A DNA stretch of 6,615 nt. Origin: CBDUQP01 sp965369385 (GTDB lineage Bacteria; Planctomycetota; Phycisphaerae; SM23-33). The stretch is from contig CBDUQP010000166.1 in the NCBI GenBank assembly GCA_965369385.1, forward strand, positions 1 to 6,615, read 5' to 3'. A program made the position numbers and the translations under genes. Below, piece by piece: positions 1 through 6,106 of this stretch. Under the pieces are notes generated by a model. The model searched no databases. It had not been told where the DNA came from and saw only the letters and a list, made by a program, of their open reading frames with translations. Numbering within the stretch: position 1 is the stretch's first letter; each line of letters begins with the position of its first letter.

Positions 1-559
1 GTTGCTTCAGATGCGAGAAATATGCGAGCCGCTCTCGATCTAACTCTCCCACCTCGCCATCCTTATCGTATGGCTTTGTACAGCGAACGGTACCGTCGGA
101 ATTTAGGAACACAAGACTGCCTTGGGCCATTATCCACTTCGTATCGAATTCGCAGCCAACAAAGCCCGGGGCAAAGCTAACGACAATTGTGCTGGCGTCA
201 GGATAATCGGCAACTACTCGGTCGAGAAGCTTGATTGCGCCTGACACATCATTCTCAAACTCAGCCATTCCGCAAGCCAGTACAAGCTGCGCGTCGTCTA
301 CCCATTGACTCTGGGAATGTTGGGAAACGATTGTCTCTAGTGCTCTTCGGCGTTCAGGCCAATTCTTTTTACGGTTACCTTCAGAGTACTTGACCAATAG
401 TGGTTTCCACGACGTAGCTTCGCGTATCATAACTTGGTCCCACCTATCGTCTCCTGCAATAGCATGTCGTGAACCAATCAGGCCAATCGTCATTCCCATG
501 CACAACAGCCATATGTACGCCGGCCTCAGCTTACTGTGTGTGTATTGTGTACGTGTCAT
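1..559 (-). CDS. Secreted protein with TPR-like helical region, C-terminus cut by window edge
   Basis: This gene reads leftwards and leaves the window, so only its first 186 codons are seen. The start is ATG at 559, chosen because AAGGAG (568-573) lies 8 bases upstream and because the first ATG gives a full signal peptide. Residues about 13-30 are hydrophobic (PAYIWLLCMGMTIGLIGS) and AIA before GDD, near residue 35, is a plausible signal peptidase I site, so the product is probably exported. Residues about 67-123 resemble one or two tetratricopeptide units: WVDDAQLVLACGMAEF, then GAIKLLDRVVADYPDAST, like the helix pairs of periplasmic YbgF/BamD-type proteins. The later part (FLNSDGTVRCTKPYDKDGEV) looks like beta-strand or loop sequence. 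It may follow the secreted protein at 755-1804 in one transcript, although the gap is 195 bases. I recognise no specific family, and the role is unknown. The gene itself is well supported; the TPR assignment is an inference from pattern. Confidence 0.75.
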   Translation of the reverse strand, partial: MTRTQYTHSKLRPAYIWLLCMGMTIGLIGSRHAIAGDDRWDQVMIREATSWKPLLVKYSEGNRKKNWPERRRALETIVSQHSQSQWVDDAQLVLACGMAEFENDVSGAIKLLDRVVADYPDASTIVVSFAPGFVGCEFDTKWIMAQGSLVFLNSDGTVRCTKPYDKDGEVGELDRERLAYFSHLKQ

Positions 560-638
560 GTGCTTGTCTCCTTAGCGGTCTTGTTCCCCGGAATCCATGA
601 TACCGGGCATAATTAATCATCGGTCGGGTCCACGCCAG

Positions 639-654
639 GCCCATATGGTTGGGC
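639..654. other. Small inverted repeat between the two secreted-protein genes
   Basis: GCCCA (639-643) and TGGGC (650-654) are perfect inverted arms around a 6-base loop, about 80 bases upstream of the ATG at 559. It could be a small operator or a weak RNA hairpin. No T-tract follows on the minus strand, so it is not a standard terminator. The rest of the 195-base gap contains no convincing promoter. Confidence 0.25.
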
Positions 655-742
655 TTCCACTGTAAACACGATGTGCAGGTGCTTCACATCCAAGTGCCTG
701 TCCAGCCTGAGCTGCTACCCATGATTTGGTCAATGGATGTTT

Positions 743-763
743 GCGAAGTGGCGGCTACTTCGC
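743..763 (-). other. Perfect 7-bp hairpin spanning the stop codon of the 755-1804 gene
   Basis: GCGAAGT (743-749) pairs with ACTTCGC (757-763) around a 7-base loop. On the minus strand the TAG stop (757-755) lies across one arm and the loop. No U-run follows in the transcript direction (it continues AAACATCC), so this is not a canonical intrinsic terminator. It could protect the mRNA 3' end or be chance. Confidence 0.35.
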
Positions 764-1804
764 GTCCACAAGAATATCCTTGTCAATGCTGGTGACCAGA
801 AGTCGGTCGGTAATGACATGCATTTTCAAGGCCACCTTGCCTCTCGTCGATCCAAACAAGACCTCTCCGTTCTTCACAGGAAGATGCTCTCCGTTCACAA
901 TGGCCTGCACATATGCCACCTTGTGCCCCGCGGGTGCGGTCACCGTGAATGACTGGCCCGGCTGTCCGGGAGCCCTCACAGATTTGCGGCGTAGCGCACC
1001 AAATGCCACCGTGGGACGACGACTCCGAAGGGTCATCAAGACGGGCTCCTTCGCAATCGCCGCATCAATCTTGGCGGCAAGCGGAACAACTTCTGACTCA
1101 AGATCGCCATCTCCTCGCACAATGACCGCAACATTGCCTCTGGTCAGCATCATCTGTCCCCGGATTTTGAAAGCCAAATCGCCAACACCATCCACCCGCC
1201 TGGACTTCGCAAATTGCTGGACGATGGCCTCTGTCGGCAAGGAGCATTGCGTGCTTGTGTAAACCAACCATTCCTGTGCGGCACGACTGCTGGGGGCGAC
1301 CACCATCTTCACACTGAGACTGCCTTTCAGGACGTATGCCTTGGATGCTCTAAGACGCTTGAGCTTCTTGTCAAAGAAACGTTTACGCTCGTCATCGGGC
1401 AAGTGCTTGACACGCTTTTCCAGGCTTGCACGTCTCGCGGCCGGCAGTTCCGTTGGCAAGGGAACATCGCTAGGCACCATCTTATCCCACTTGATCCAGA
1501 CCCGGCCGCAATCGGCATCATCCAAGACGATATTGTCGTATGACCGACTCTGGCGAGTCACAATTGTGTTTTTTGACAAAAAGGAACTGTCAACAATCGG
1601 AGCAACCGTCAACCGGTCACTCTGGGGCCACTCCTTCATGTTGGCCCCATCGATGATAGCCTGTTCTCGCTTGATCTGCTCTGAAATGACAGGCCTTCCC
1701 ATCAGTGTGAGCCCTTCTGCGCGAGCTTCACAACAGATGACCATCAATAATGCCGTCGCAACCAGCAGCATTAACATTCGATGTCTTCTCAATATTTCAG
1801 TCAT
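755..1804 (-). CDS. Uncharacterised secreted protein, 349 aa
   Basis: The start is ATG at 1804, supported by a perfect AAGGAG (1812-1817) 7 bases upstream. The N-terminus is a classic signal peptide: RRHR basic region at residues 6-9, hydrophobic core MLMLLVATALLMVICC (10-25), and a likely cleavage at ARA/EG near residue 29. There is no proper lipobox, so a lipoprotein is unlikely. Residues about 120-160 are very rich in Arg, Lys and Glu (LEKRVKHLPDDERKRFFDKK) and probably form a charged helix. Residues about 160-250 look like an alpha/beta domain in which GVGDLAF and then TRGNVAVIVRGDGDLESEV lead into LAAKIDAAI. That GVGD...RGNV pattern resembles domains of other secreted bacterial proteins, but I cannot name a family. 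Residues about 280-349 are beta-rich (FTVTAPAGHKVAYVQ, ALKMHVITDRLLVTSID) and may be a small sandwich domain. No catalytic motif is seen. It lies 168 bases after the glycosyltransferase stop and before the other secreted gene on the same strand. Export is well supported; function is unknown. Confidence 0.82.
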   Translation of the reverse strand: MTEILRRHRMLMLLVATALLMVICCEARAEGLTLMGRPVISEQIKREQAIIDGANMKEWPQSDRLTVAPIVDSSFLSKNTIVTRQSRSYDNIVLDDADCGRVWIKWDKMVPSDVPLPTELPAARRASLEKRVKHLPDDERKRFFDKKLKRLRASKAYVLKGSLSVKMVVAPSSRAAQEWLVYTSTQCSLPTEAIVQQFAKSRRVDGVGDLAFKIRGQMMLTRGNVAVIVRGDGDLESEVVPLAAKIDAAIAKEPVLMTLRSRRPTVAFGALRRKSVRAPGQPGQSFTVTAPAGHKVAYVQAIVNGEHLPVKNGEVLFGSTRGKVALKMHVITDRLLVTSIDKDILVDAK

Positions 1805-1972
1805 GGATGGGCTCCTTCGCCTCGTTACATATCTAGTTATTTACAGTAAGAAACGCGTCATTGGCCAGCGTGCCTGGCGTGGATGCCTGGGCGTGAGGTG
1901 AAGCTGACTCTACGACTCGTCCGCCGGAAATGGCACAAAGAAGCAATCGGCCGAGGTCTTCACGAGTCAAGG
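1805..1972. other. Gap between glycosyltransferase stop and secreted-protein start
   Basis: These 168 bases hold the AAGGAG site for the downstream gene (1812-1817). They also hold a small inverted repeat, GCCAG (1864-1868) and CTGGC (1874-1878), around a 5-base loop. On the minus strand no T-run follows the hairpin directly, so termination here is unproven. An AT-rich stretch at about 1830-1855 (minus strand ...TACTGTAAATAACTAGATATG...) is where a promoter for the 1804 start would be expected, but I see no clean -35/-10 pair. The open minus-strand frame at 1833-2060 overlaps the glycosyltransferase end and is treated as a shadow. Confidence 0.3.
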
Positions 1973-3721
1973 TTAGACTGCCGATGCGGCCCTGTCGAGT
2001 GCGGGCAGGAAGTAGTCCGACACGACTGTCTGCCAGCCCATTCTCTCGGCGAGCAGGCATCCCTGGTCGATGTGGTCCTGCATCTGCTGATCGCTTCGCG
2101 GGAGGCGGTCGATCATGAGCCCGGCAATGCGTTTGGCTTCTTCAGTTTCGATGAGATCGCGCTGGGCGGTTGGCATGTTCAGCAGGTCGTCGATGCTGAT
2201 ACCGGCCCCGGGGGCAACGTAGTCGCCTTCGATTATCCGATCATGCTTCACGTCCTCGCTCGCGCGGCGGGCAAAGCCCATGCACCCGCAAACATTACTA
2301 ACGATGCACAGTGCGCCAAAGCTGAGCGACTCGAACTGGCTGATACCGAACGGTTCGTAAATGCTCAGGCCGAACTCCGCATCGCTCCCCCGGCGAATGT
2401 CGGCGAATGTCATATCTTCCCCCATGCGCAAGCCGCAGACTTCGCGATTCCAATCCCACTGGTTGACGAGCACGGCGCGGACTGCTTCGTGATCGCGGCT
2501 GAACGGGCCGAACATTTCGCCCAGCACTTCCTCACCGCCGCACAGATCGGGATATCCTTCCTCGTGCCCCACGGGCCAGCCGTAAACGCGTTCCATCATT
2601 CGCACGTCCTTGCTGCGGCGCTGCCCGCCGAGCGTGCCCAGCATGAAGAACACTGCCGACTCTCCGCGTTCTTTCAGCAATGGCTCAAGGTGGTGCAGTA
2701 CTGCCAGGTCGCGCCATATGGCCTTGCTGCGCACGGGGCGGCATACATGTGCAAATGTCCATGTCGGACGCATGCCGAACAGGTTTTCCGCGTATTGCCG
2801 CATTCGCTCGCGACATTGCTTCTTCTCTTCGAGGTCTATCCGGACCGACGGGATGCCGTTGTAGATCAGGTCGATATCCACCCGCGAAACGTGCTTGTCG
2901 AGGAATCGTAGCTCGTCGACTACGTAATCGCCAACTGCGAAGATGTGATCGCAGTAGCGTGCGGCCTTGACGAGCGGATGTTTGTAGTTCTCGGCTACGC
3001 TGGGGAATATGTCCTCTATGCTGGACCCGGCGGCGGTAGCCTGGCGGAGAACATTATAGAACATGGTATCGTGTCCGGCGAAGTCTTCGACTATCGGCCG
3101 CACTGACGCTACTTCGTGCGCATAGAACACCGTCCTGATATTAGGCTTACCGTCGAGCGTAGCCTTTAGCGCAGTTGGCATGCCCATATACTCGTGAGCG
3201 AGAATAAGCAGCATTTCATCGGGCTTGCTGCAGCCGATCGCCTTGAGAGCCTCGTAGCCGGGCTCGGCCAGACGCACGTACTGCTCGTAATCCCAGATTT
3301 CCTGCGATCTGTCACTCTTTACGCCAAACTTGCTGAAGAGCTGGCCCTTGAACAGACCCAACCGCTCGTGATTCGCATGAAACACGTCCAGCACAAGCAC
3401 TTCTGCGTCCACGCTTTCGCCCGTGCAGGGGTCATGCACCTTGCGAGTACCGTAGATGATGCCCACGTCGTATGTTCGCTCGATGGCGGCAAACTTCTTC
3501 TTCCACTCCGGCGGTTCCACGCCATCGACGCTGCTGTAATACACCGTGCCGCCATCGCCAAGTCGCTCCTCGGCAGGACCATCGGTATTGAATAGCGGGC
3601 CGAGAAGGATCGTGCGTGATACCTCTTTCTTGTAGGCATCGGCGTTCATCAGACCGGCCAACACCGCGCCGATTCCGCCTATCTTCTCGACTGCTTCATG
3701 AGTTACGTGAGCTACTATCAT
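1973..3721 (-). CDS. GT-B glycosyltransferase, glycogen/starch synthase-like
   Basis: This is a 582-residue protein with no signal peptide or membrane segment, so it is probably cytoplasmic. It starts at ATG 3721 with a purine-rich GGGAAG four bases upstream. The N-terminus MIVAHVTHEAVEKIGGIGAV contains KIGG-I-G (K13, G15, G16), which matches the KTGG-type acceptor/donor loop of glycogen synthases. FYAHEVAS (H202) sits where these enzymes carry their active-site His. The C-terminal Rossmann half has CRPVRSK (R328 and K333, spaced like the Arg/Lys pair that binds the sugar-nucleotide diphosphate). It also has the retaining-enzyme signature E-x7-E, EPFGISQFE (E456 and E464), followed by SFGALCIVSNVCG. 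The expected reaction is transfer of glucose from ADP- or UDP-glucose to a growing alpha-glucan, but another glycan product is possible. It is about 100 residues longer than E. coli GlgA. The extra sequence seems to be in residues 90-180 (FHANHERLGLFKG and QEIWDYEQYV regions) and the charged middle. It is divergent from the LarA-family gene. Fold and catalytic class are secure; donor and product are not. Confidence 0.88.
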   Translation of the reverse strand: MIVAHVTHEAVEKIGGIGAVLAGLMNADAYKKEVSRTILLGPLFNTDGPAEERLGDGGTVYYSSVDGVEPPEWKKKFAAIERTYDVGIIYGTRKVHDPCTGESVDAEVLVLDVFHANHERLGLFKGQLFSKFGVKSDRSQEIWDYEQYVRLAEPGYEALKAIGCSKPDEMLLILAHEYMGMPTALKATLDGKPNIRTVFYAHEVASVRPIVEDFAGHDTMFYNVLRQATAAGSSIEDIFPSVAENYKHPLVKAARYCDHIFAVGDYVVDELRFLDKHVSRVDIDLIYNGIPSVRIDLEEKKQCRERMRQYAENLFGMRPTWTFAHVCRPVRSKAIWRDLAVLHHLEPLLKERGESAVFFMLGTLGGQRRSKDVRMMERVYGWPVGHEEGYPDLCGGEEVLGEMFGPFSRDHEAVRAVLVNQWDWNREVCGLRMGEDMTFADIRRGSDAEFGLSIYEPFGISQFESLSFGALCIVSNVCGCMGFARRASEDVKHDRIIEGDYVAPGAGISIDDLLNMPTAQRDLIETEEAKRIAGLMIDRLPRSDQQMQDHIDQGCLLAERMGWQTVVSDYFLPALDRAASAV

Positions 3722-4032
3722 TATGCTTCCCTTCTGACTGCTGCCATGCTCCCGGATGAGGCGTCATCACCCGGCCGACCGGGGCGCAAACCCACCATCG
3801 CAAACCGCATCTGCATCTACGCTATATTGTATGGTCGACGCGGCCGCATGGAAAGCCGAAGCGAATTTCCCCATCCAACCCCCAACATGCCCACGCTCGC
3901 CCGAAACGCCCGCAAAACGCGTAATTACCGGCAATCCAGCCCAAAAACCTTTTCCCGCGGCCGCCAATTCGCTAATATCTTCAGGACTCGAGTTTAACCG
4001 GATCAACACAGAATTGCGAAAGCGAGACCATA
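3722..4032. promoter_or_regulatory. Divergent intergenic regulatory region between glycosyltransferase and LarA-family gene
   Basis: These 311 bases separate two genes that start on opposite strands, so promoters for both must lie here or the genes must depend on unseen starts. The best visible promoter serves the minus strand (3826-3854, listed separately). For the plus strand I see only a weak candidate: TAATAT (3973-3978) as -10, with TTTTCC about 17 bases upstream. The LarA-family ATG at 4033 has a poor Shine-Dalgarno region (GCGAG near 4022). The palindrome GTAATTAC (3921-3928) lies near the middle and could be an operator core, although an 8-base palindrome can occur by chance. No RNA gene or riboswitch was recognised. 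Confidence 0.55.
3826..3854 (-). promoter_or_regulatory. Candidate sigma70-type promoter for the glycosyltransferase gene
   Basis: On the minus strand, TTTCCA (3854-3849) and TACAAT (3831-3826) are separated by exactly 17 bases. They match the TTGACA/TATAAT consensus at 4 and 5 of 6 positions. The implied start of transcription is near 3819, giving a leader of roughly 100 bases before the ATG at 3721. This is a pattern match only. Confidence 0.35.
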
Positions 4033-5316
4033 ATGTCAGTAATTGGATGCGGAGAGCCCACCAAGACCCTCACTAATGCAGATATCGACGAAATAGTCAG
4101 CGCCGCAGCCGCCAGAATCAAACCGGCAGGCAAGCGAATCCTCATCATAGTCCCCGATCACACGCGATCCTGCCCGCTTGGTGCCATCGCAAAGGCTCTC
4201 CACCGCCAGCTCGCAGGCGAGGCGAAGAATCTCGACTTCCTCATCGCACTGGGCACACACCCGGAAATGAGCGAAGAGATGATCGACGAGCGATTCGAGA
4301 TCGAACCCGGAAAACGTGGCGAAGTTTTGCCCGGTTCGCGCATCTTTAATCACGAGTGGCAAAACCCCGACGCCCTGACGAAGATCGGAACGCTCACTGC
4401 CGAACGCGTCCACGAGATCACTGGCGGACTGTTCAATATCGATATCGACGTGACCATCAACAAGATGATCTTCGACTATGACCTCGTCATGGTCGCCGGC
4501 CCGGTATTCCCGCATGAGGTCGTCGGCTTTTCCGGCGGCGCTAAATACTTCTTCCCCGGAATCTGCGGTGAGGAGCTGCTGAACTTCTTCCACTGGCTCG
4601 GCGCGGTTATCACTATCCCGAAAATGATCGGCCTCAAACACACGCCCGTGCGAAACCTGCTCCACGCGGCATGCGATATGATCTCCGTGGAAACCAGCCT
4701 GCTCGCCATGGTCGTCAAGGGGCACACTCTGGCCGGGCTGTATTACGGCAGCCTCACCGAAGCATGGTCCGCAGCCGTCGCCCTGTCCGACCAGACACAC
4801 ATCACCTACGCCGACAAACCATACCAGTCCGTACTCTCCCGCGCACCGGTCATGTATGACGATCTGTGGGTCGGCGCAAAGTGCATGTACAAGATGGAAT
4901 GCATCGTCGCTGACGGTGGCGAGCTCATCATCTACGCGCCGCACATTACCGAAGTGTCCGAAGTCCATGGCCGCGTGATCGAGGAAATTGGATACCACAC
5001 GCTCGAGTACTTCACCAAGCAGTGGGACAAGTTCAAGGACTACCCCTGGGGAATACTGGCCCACTCCACGCACGTCCGCGGAATCGGAACGTACGATAGC
5101 GACACCGGTATCGAGCGGCCGCGAGTCAACGTAACGCTGGCCACCCAGATTCCCGAAGAGACGTGCAAGCGAATCAATATGGGATACCGCAACCCTGACA
5201 ATATCGACATCAGCGACTGGGAAAGCCGCGAATCCGAAGGCCGACTTTATGTCCCCAAGGCCGGTGAAATGCTCTACCGCCTGACCAACCCGCCGGCGTG
5301 GGCAAAGTGCTCGTAA
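4033..5316 (+). CDS. LarA-family nickel-pincer-nucleotide 2-hydroxyacid racemase/epimerase (DUF2088)
   Basis: The 427 residues match the length of Lactiplantibacillus plantarum lactate racemase LarA (424). PDHTRSCP gives D42 and R45; ALGTHPEM gives H76; GPVFPHEVVGFSGGAKYFFPG gives H161 and K171; NFFHWLGA gives H187. These correspond to LarA D72, R75, H108, H174, K184 and H200. The spacings D-R (3), H-K (10) and K-H (16) are identical, and only the H76-H161 segment is longer, by 19 residues. In LarA the Lys carries the covalent nickel-pincer nucleotide and the His residues bind nickel or act as acid/base. The C-terminal half has the family's DGGELIIYAPH strand-turn (294-304) and THVRG (346-350). 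The expected reaction is inversion at C2 of an alpha-hydroxy acid by hydride transfer in the cytoplasm. The insertion (including RVHEITGGLFNID, 125-137) may reshape the pocket, so lactate should not be assumed and a sugar acid is equally possible. The cofactor genes larB, larC and larE are not here. The Shine-Dalgarno site is weak; the ATG at 4033 was kept because the homology begins soon after it. Confidence 0.9.
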   Translation: MSVIGCGEPTKTLTNADIDEIVSAAAARIKPAGKRILIIVPDHTRSCPLGAIAKALHRQLAGEAKNLDFLIALGTHPEMSEEMIDERFEIEPGKRGEVLPGSRIFNHEWQNPDALTKIGTLTAERVHEITGGLFNIDIDVTINKMIFDYDLVMVAGPVFPHEVVGFSGGAKYFFPGICGEELLNFFHWLGAVITIPKMIGLKHTPVRNLLHAACDMISVETSLLAMVVKGHTLAGLYYGSLTEAWSAAVALSDQTHITYADKPYQSVLSRAPVMYDDLWVGAKCMYKMECIVADGGELIIYAPHITEVSEVHGRVIEEIGYHTLEYFTKQWDKFKDYPWGILAHSTHVRGIGTYDSDTGIERPRVNVTLATQIPEETCKRINMGYRNPDNIDISDWESRESEGRLYVPKAGEMLYRLTNPPAWAKCS

Positions 5317-5317
5317 C

Positions 5318-5336
5318 CTTTTCGATGTGAGAAAAG
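5318..5336 (+). other. Short hairpin directly after the LarA-family stop codon
   Basis: CTTTTC (5318-5323) pairs with GAAAAG (5331-5336) around a 7-base loop, two bases after the TAA. It overlaps the next, stronger hairpin by two bases, so the two would partly compete in the mRNA 3' end. Confidence 0.35.
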
Positions 5337-5362
5337 CTCGGGCCGCCCGGGCGGTCTGGGCT
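5335..5362 (+). terminator. Strong GC-rich 3' hairpin after the LarA-family gene, possible terminator or 3'-end stabiliser
   Basis: As plus-strand RNA, 5335-5346 pairs with 5351-5362 over 12 base pairs with a CCGG loop. The core is a perfect palindrome, CCGCCCGGGCGG (5343-5354). All three non-Watson-Crick pairs (5338/5359, 5340/5357, 5342/5355) are G-U on the plus strand but would be A-C mismatches on the minus strand. The structure therefore favours a plus-strand transcript, as expected for the 3' end of the gene that stops at 5316. No U-run follows immediately (first T5 at 5387-5391), so it is not a textbook intrinsic terminator. Confidence 0.5.
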
Positions 5363-5383
5363 GGAGTTCGGCGAATAGTTATG

Positions 5384-5421
5384 GAGTTTTTCAGGGGCAA
5401 AACTCAGCCAAGAATGCTTGG
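5384..5421 (+). other. Two adjacent hairpins downstream of the LarA-family gene
   Basis: GAGTTTT (5384-5390) pairs perfectly with AAAACTC (5399-5405) around an 8-base loop. Only two bases later CCAAG (5408-5412) pairs with CTTGG (5417-5421) around AATG. Together with the two hairpins at 5318-5362 this makes four consecutive small stem-loops in about 105 bases after the stop codon. They may be a structured mRNA tail or a short RNA. I recognise no known RNA family. Confidence 0.35.
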
Positions 5422-5494
5422 AAGTGTAACATAGATGTTTTTGCGAGTTGGCGGCTGAAAACACGGTCAAATGCTTGAATATAAAAGTGTCAAA

Positions 5495-5528
5495 TTGTTA
5501 CATTTGGGGCTTTTTTTGCAACATTTGG
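5495..5528. repeat. 13-base direct repeat at 21-base spacing around a T7 tract
   Basis: TTGTTACATTTGG (5495-5507) and TTGCAACATTTGG (5516-5528) match at 11 of 13 bases and begin exactly 21 bases apart, with seven T's (5511-5517) between and partly inside them. A related sequence, TGTAACAT followed by TTTTTGC, lies at about 5425-5444. The 21-base period equals two helical turns, so a pair of protein-binding sites is possible. A small stem, CAAAT (5491-5495) with ATTTG (5502-5506), before GGGC and the T-run could also act as a weak plus-strand terminator. Confidence 0.4.
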
Positions 5529-5708
5529 TAGCCGATACGTGATTCGTCGTAAGTTAAACCGGGCCAAATTGCCCGCACGAAAACCGTCCCGCCGGCCAGT
5601 ATGTAAGTATGTGACTGCGCGCTGCGATATCGTTGCGGCCGTCGTGTGCCGCGGCCGCCCATGTCGTCATCCGTTTGATTATCCGCCGTATGACACGCCG
5701 CCCGCCAA

Positions 5709-5727
5709 CCGATACCAGAAGACCACC
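5709..5727 (+). repeat. 19-base direct repeat, copy 1 of 2
   Basis: CCGATACCAGAAGACCACC matches the copy at 5907-5925 at 17 of 19 bases, about 200 bases away. Both follow a run of GCC/CCG words, so the duplicated unit may be somewhat longer than the core. Confidence 0.5.
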
Positions 5728-5826
5728 GGCCGCGATGACAGGCAGGACGCCAAAGACGGACGCACGTCTTCACATATTCCCCCGATGTATGGTCGGACCT
5801 GACCGCCCGATTGCGTATGCCCATGT

Positions 5827-5842
5827 AGGGGCGGACCTATGT
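5827..5842 (+). repeat. 16-base exact direct repeat, copy 1 of 2
   Basis: AGGGGCGGACCTATGT is identical to 5994-6009. In this copy it forms the left arm and loop of the hairpin at 5829-5850. Confidence 0.65.
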
Positions 5843-5850
5843 GTCCGCCC
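5829..5850. repeat. Perfect 8-bp hairpin unit of the palindromic repeat family
   Basis: GGGCGGAC (5829-5836) and GTCCGCCC (5843-5850) are perfect inverted arms around CTATGT. This is the best-preserved palindrome of the cluster and probably closest to the family consensus. Confidence 0.65.
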
Positions 5851-5906
5851 GCCGCAGGAGGGTCCGCCCGGTTGTAGGAGGGATCATGCCCGCCGTTGTC
5901 CGTCCG

Positions 5907-5925
5907 CCGATACAAGAAGACCGCC
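5907..5925 (+). repeat. 19-base direct repeat, copy 2 of 2
   Basis: CCGATACAAGAAGACCGCC differs from the copy at 5709-5727 at two positions (C/A and A/G). Confidence 0.5.
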
Positions 5926-5993
5926 ACATTCTGCCGAAAGCCTTTGCCATCGCGGGCCGCAGACCCGCCTCTGTAGGGCTTGCCCGCCGGAGG

Positions 5994-6009
5994 AGGGGCG
6001 GACCTATGT
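5994..6009 (+). repeat. 16-base exact direct repeat, copy 2 of 2
   Basis: This copy is identical to 5827-5842. Its right arm is diverged (ACCTGCCC instead of GTCCGCCC), so only a partial hairpin can form. Confidence 0.65.
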
Positions 6010-6106
6010 ACCTGCCCGGTCCGGTCGTTTGTCCACGTCGCATTGGCGCCGCAAGGAGGGGCCGCCCGGCCGCTGGGCCATATCCCTGTCGTTGCTGTCT
6101 GCCGTC

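Larger units (their letters stand above)
5540..6100. repeat. GC-rich cluster of imperfect palindromic repeats, no gene
   Basis: This stretch is a mosaic of short GC-rich palindromes built around variants of AGGGGCGGAC...GTCCGCCC and GTAGGAGGG...GCCCGCC. Visible units include GGTCGGACC (about 5789), 5829-5850, GAGGGTCCGCCCGG (about 5858), GTAGGAGGGATCATGCCCGCC (about 5873), GCGGGCCGCAGACCCGC (about 5952), and 5985-6009. The last is GAGGGGCCGCCCGG (about 6055). Such elements (REP-like or small non-autonomous palindromes) are common between genes in many environmental bacteria. Both strands carry long open frames here only because the sequence is poor in AT-rich stops. Their translations are low-complexity Arg/Pro/Gly strings of the kind repeats produce (for example VGADLCVRPP and GRTHRSAP). 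No transposase gene is present, so any mobilising enzyme must be elsewhere. Confidence 0.65.

Noticed and set aside
390..575. Short plus-strand open frame opposite the left-edge gene
   Set aside because: It is antisense to a gene with a clear signal peptide and Shine-Dalgarno site, and has no ribosome site of its own that I trust.
726..1262. Plus-strand frames opposite the 349-aa secreted protein, including those at 1214-1901
   Set aside because: They are shadows of the minus-strand gene, which has the strong AAGGAG site and export signal.
1883..2911. Long plus-strand open frame (342 codons) across the glycosyltransferase
   Set aside because: It lies fully antisense to a gene with intact GT-B motifs, and its translation is Ala/His/Val-rich with no domain.
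4036..5400. Long minus-strand open frame (454 codons) across the LarA-family gene
   Set aside because: It mirrors the LarA coding sequence almost completely. The sense frame has all catalytic motifs, whereas this one is Asp/Val/Gly-rich with no recognisable domain.
5829..5925. CRISPR array
   Set aside because: The repeats are palindromic variants of unequal length and spacing, not identical repeats with regular unique spacers, and no cas gene is present.
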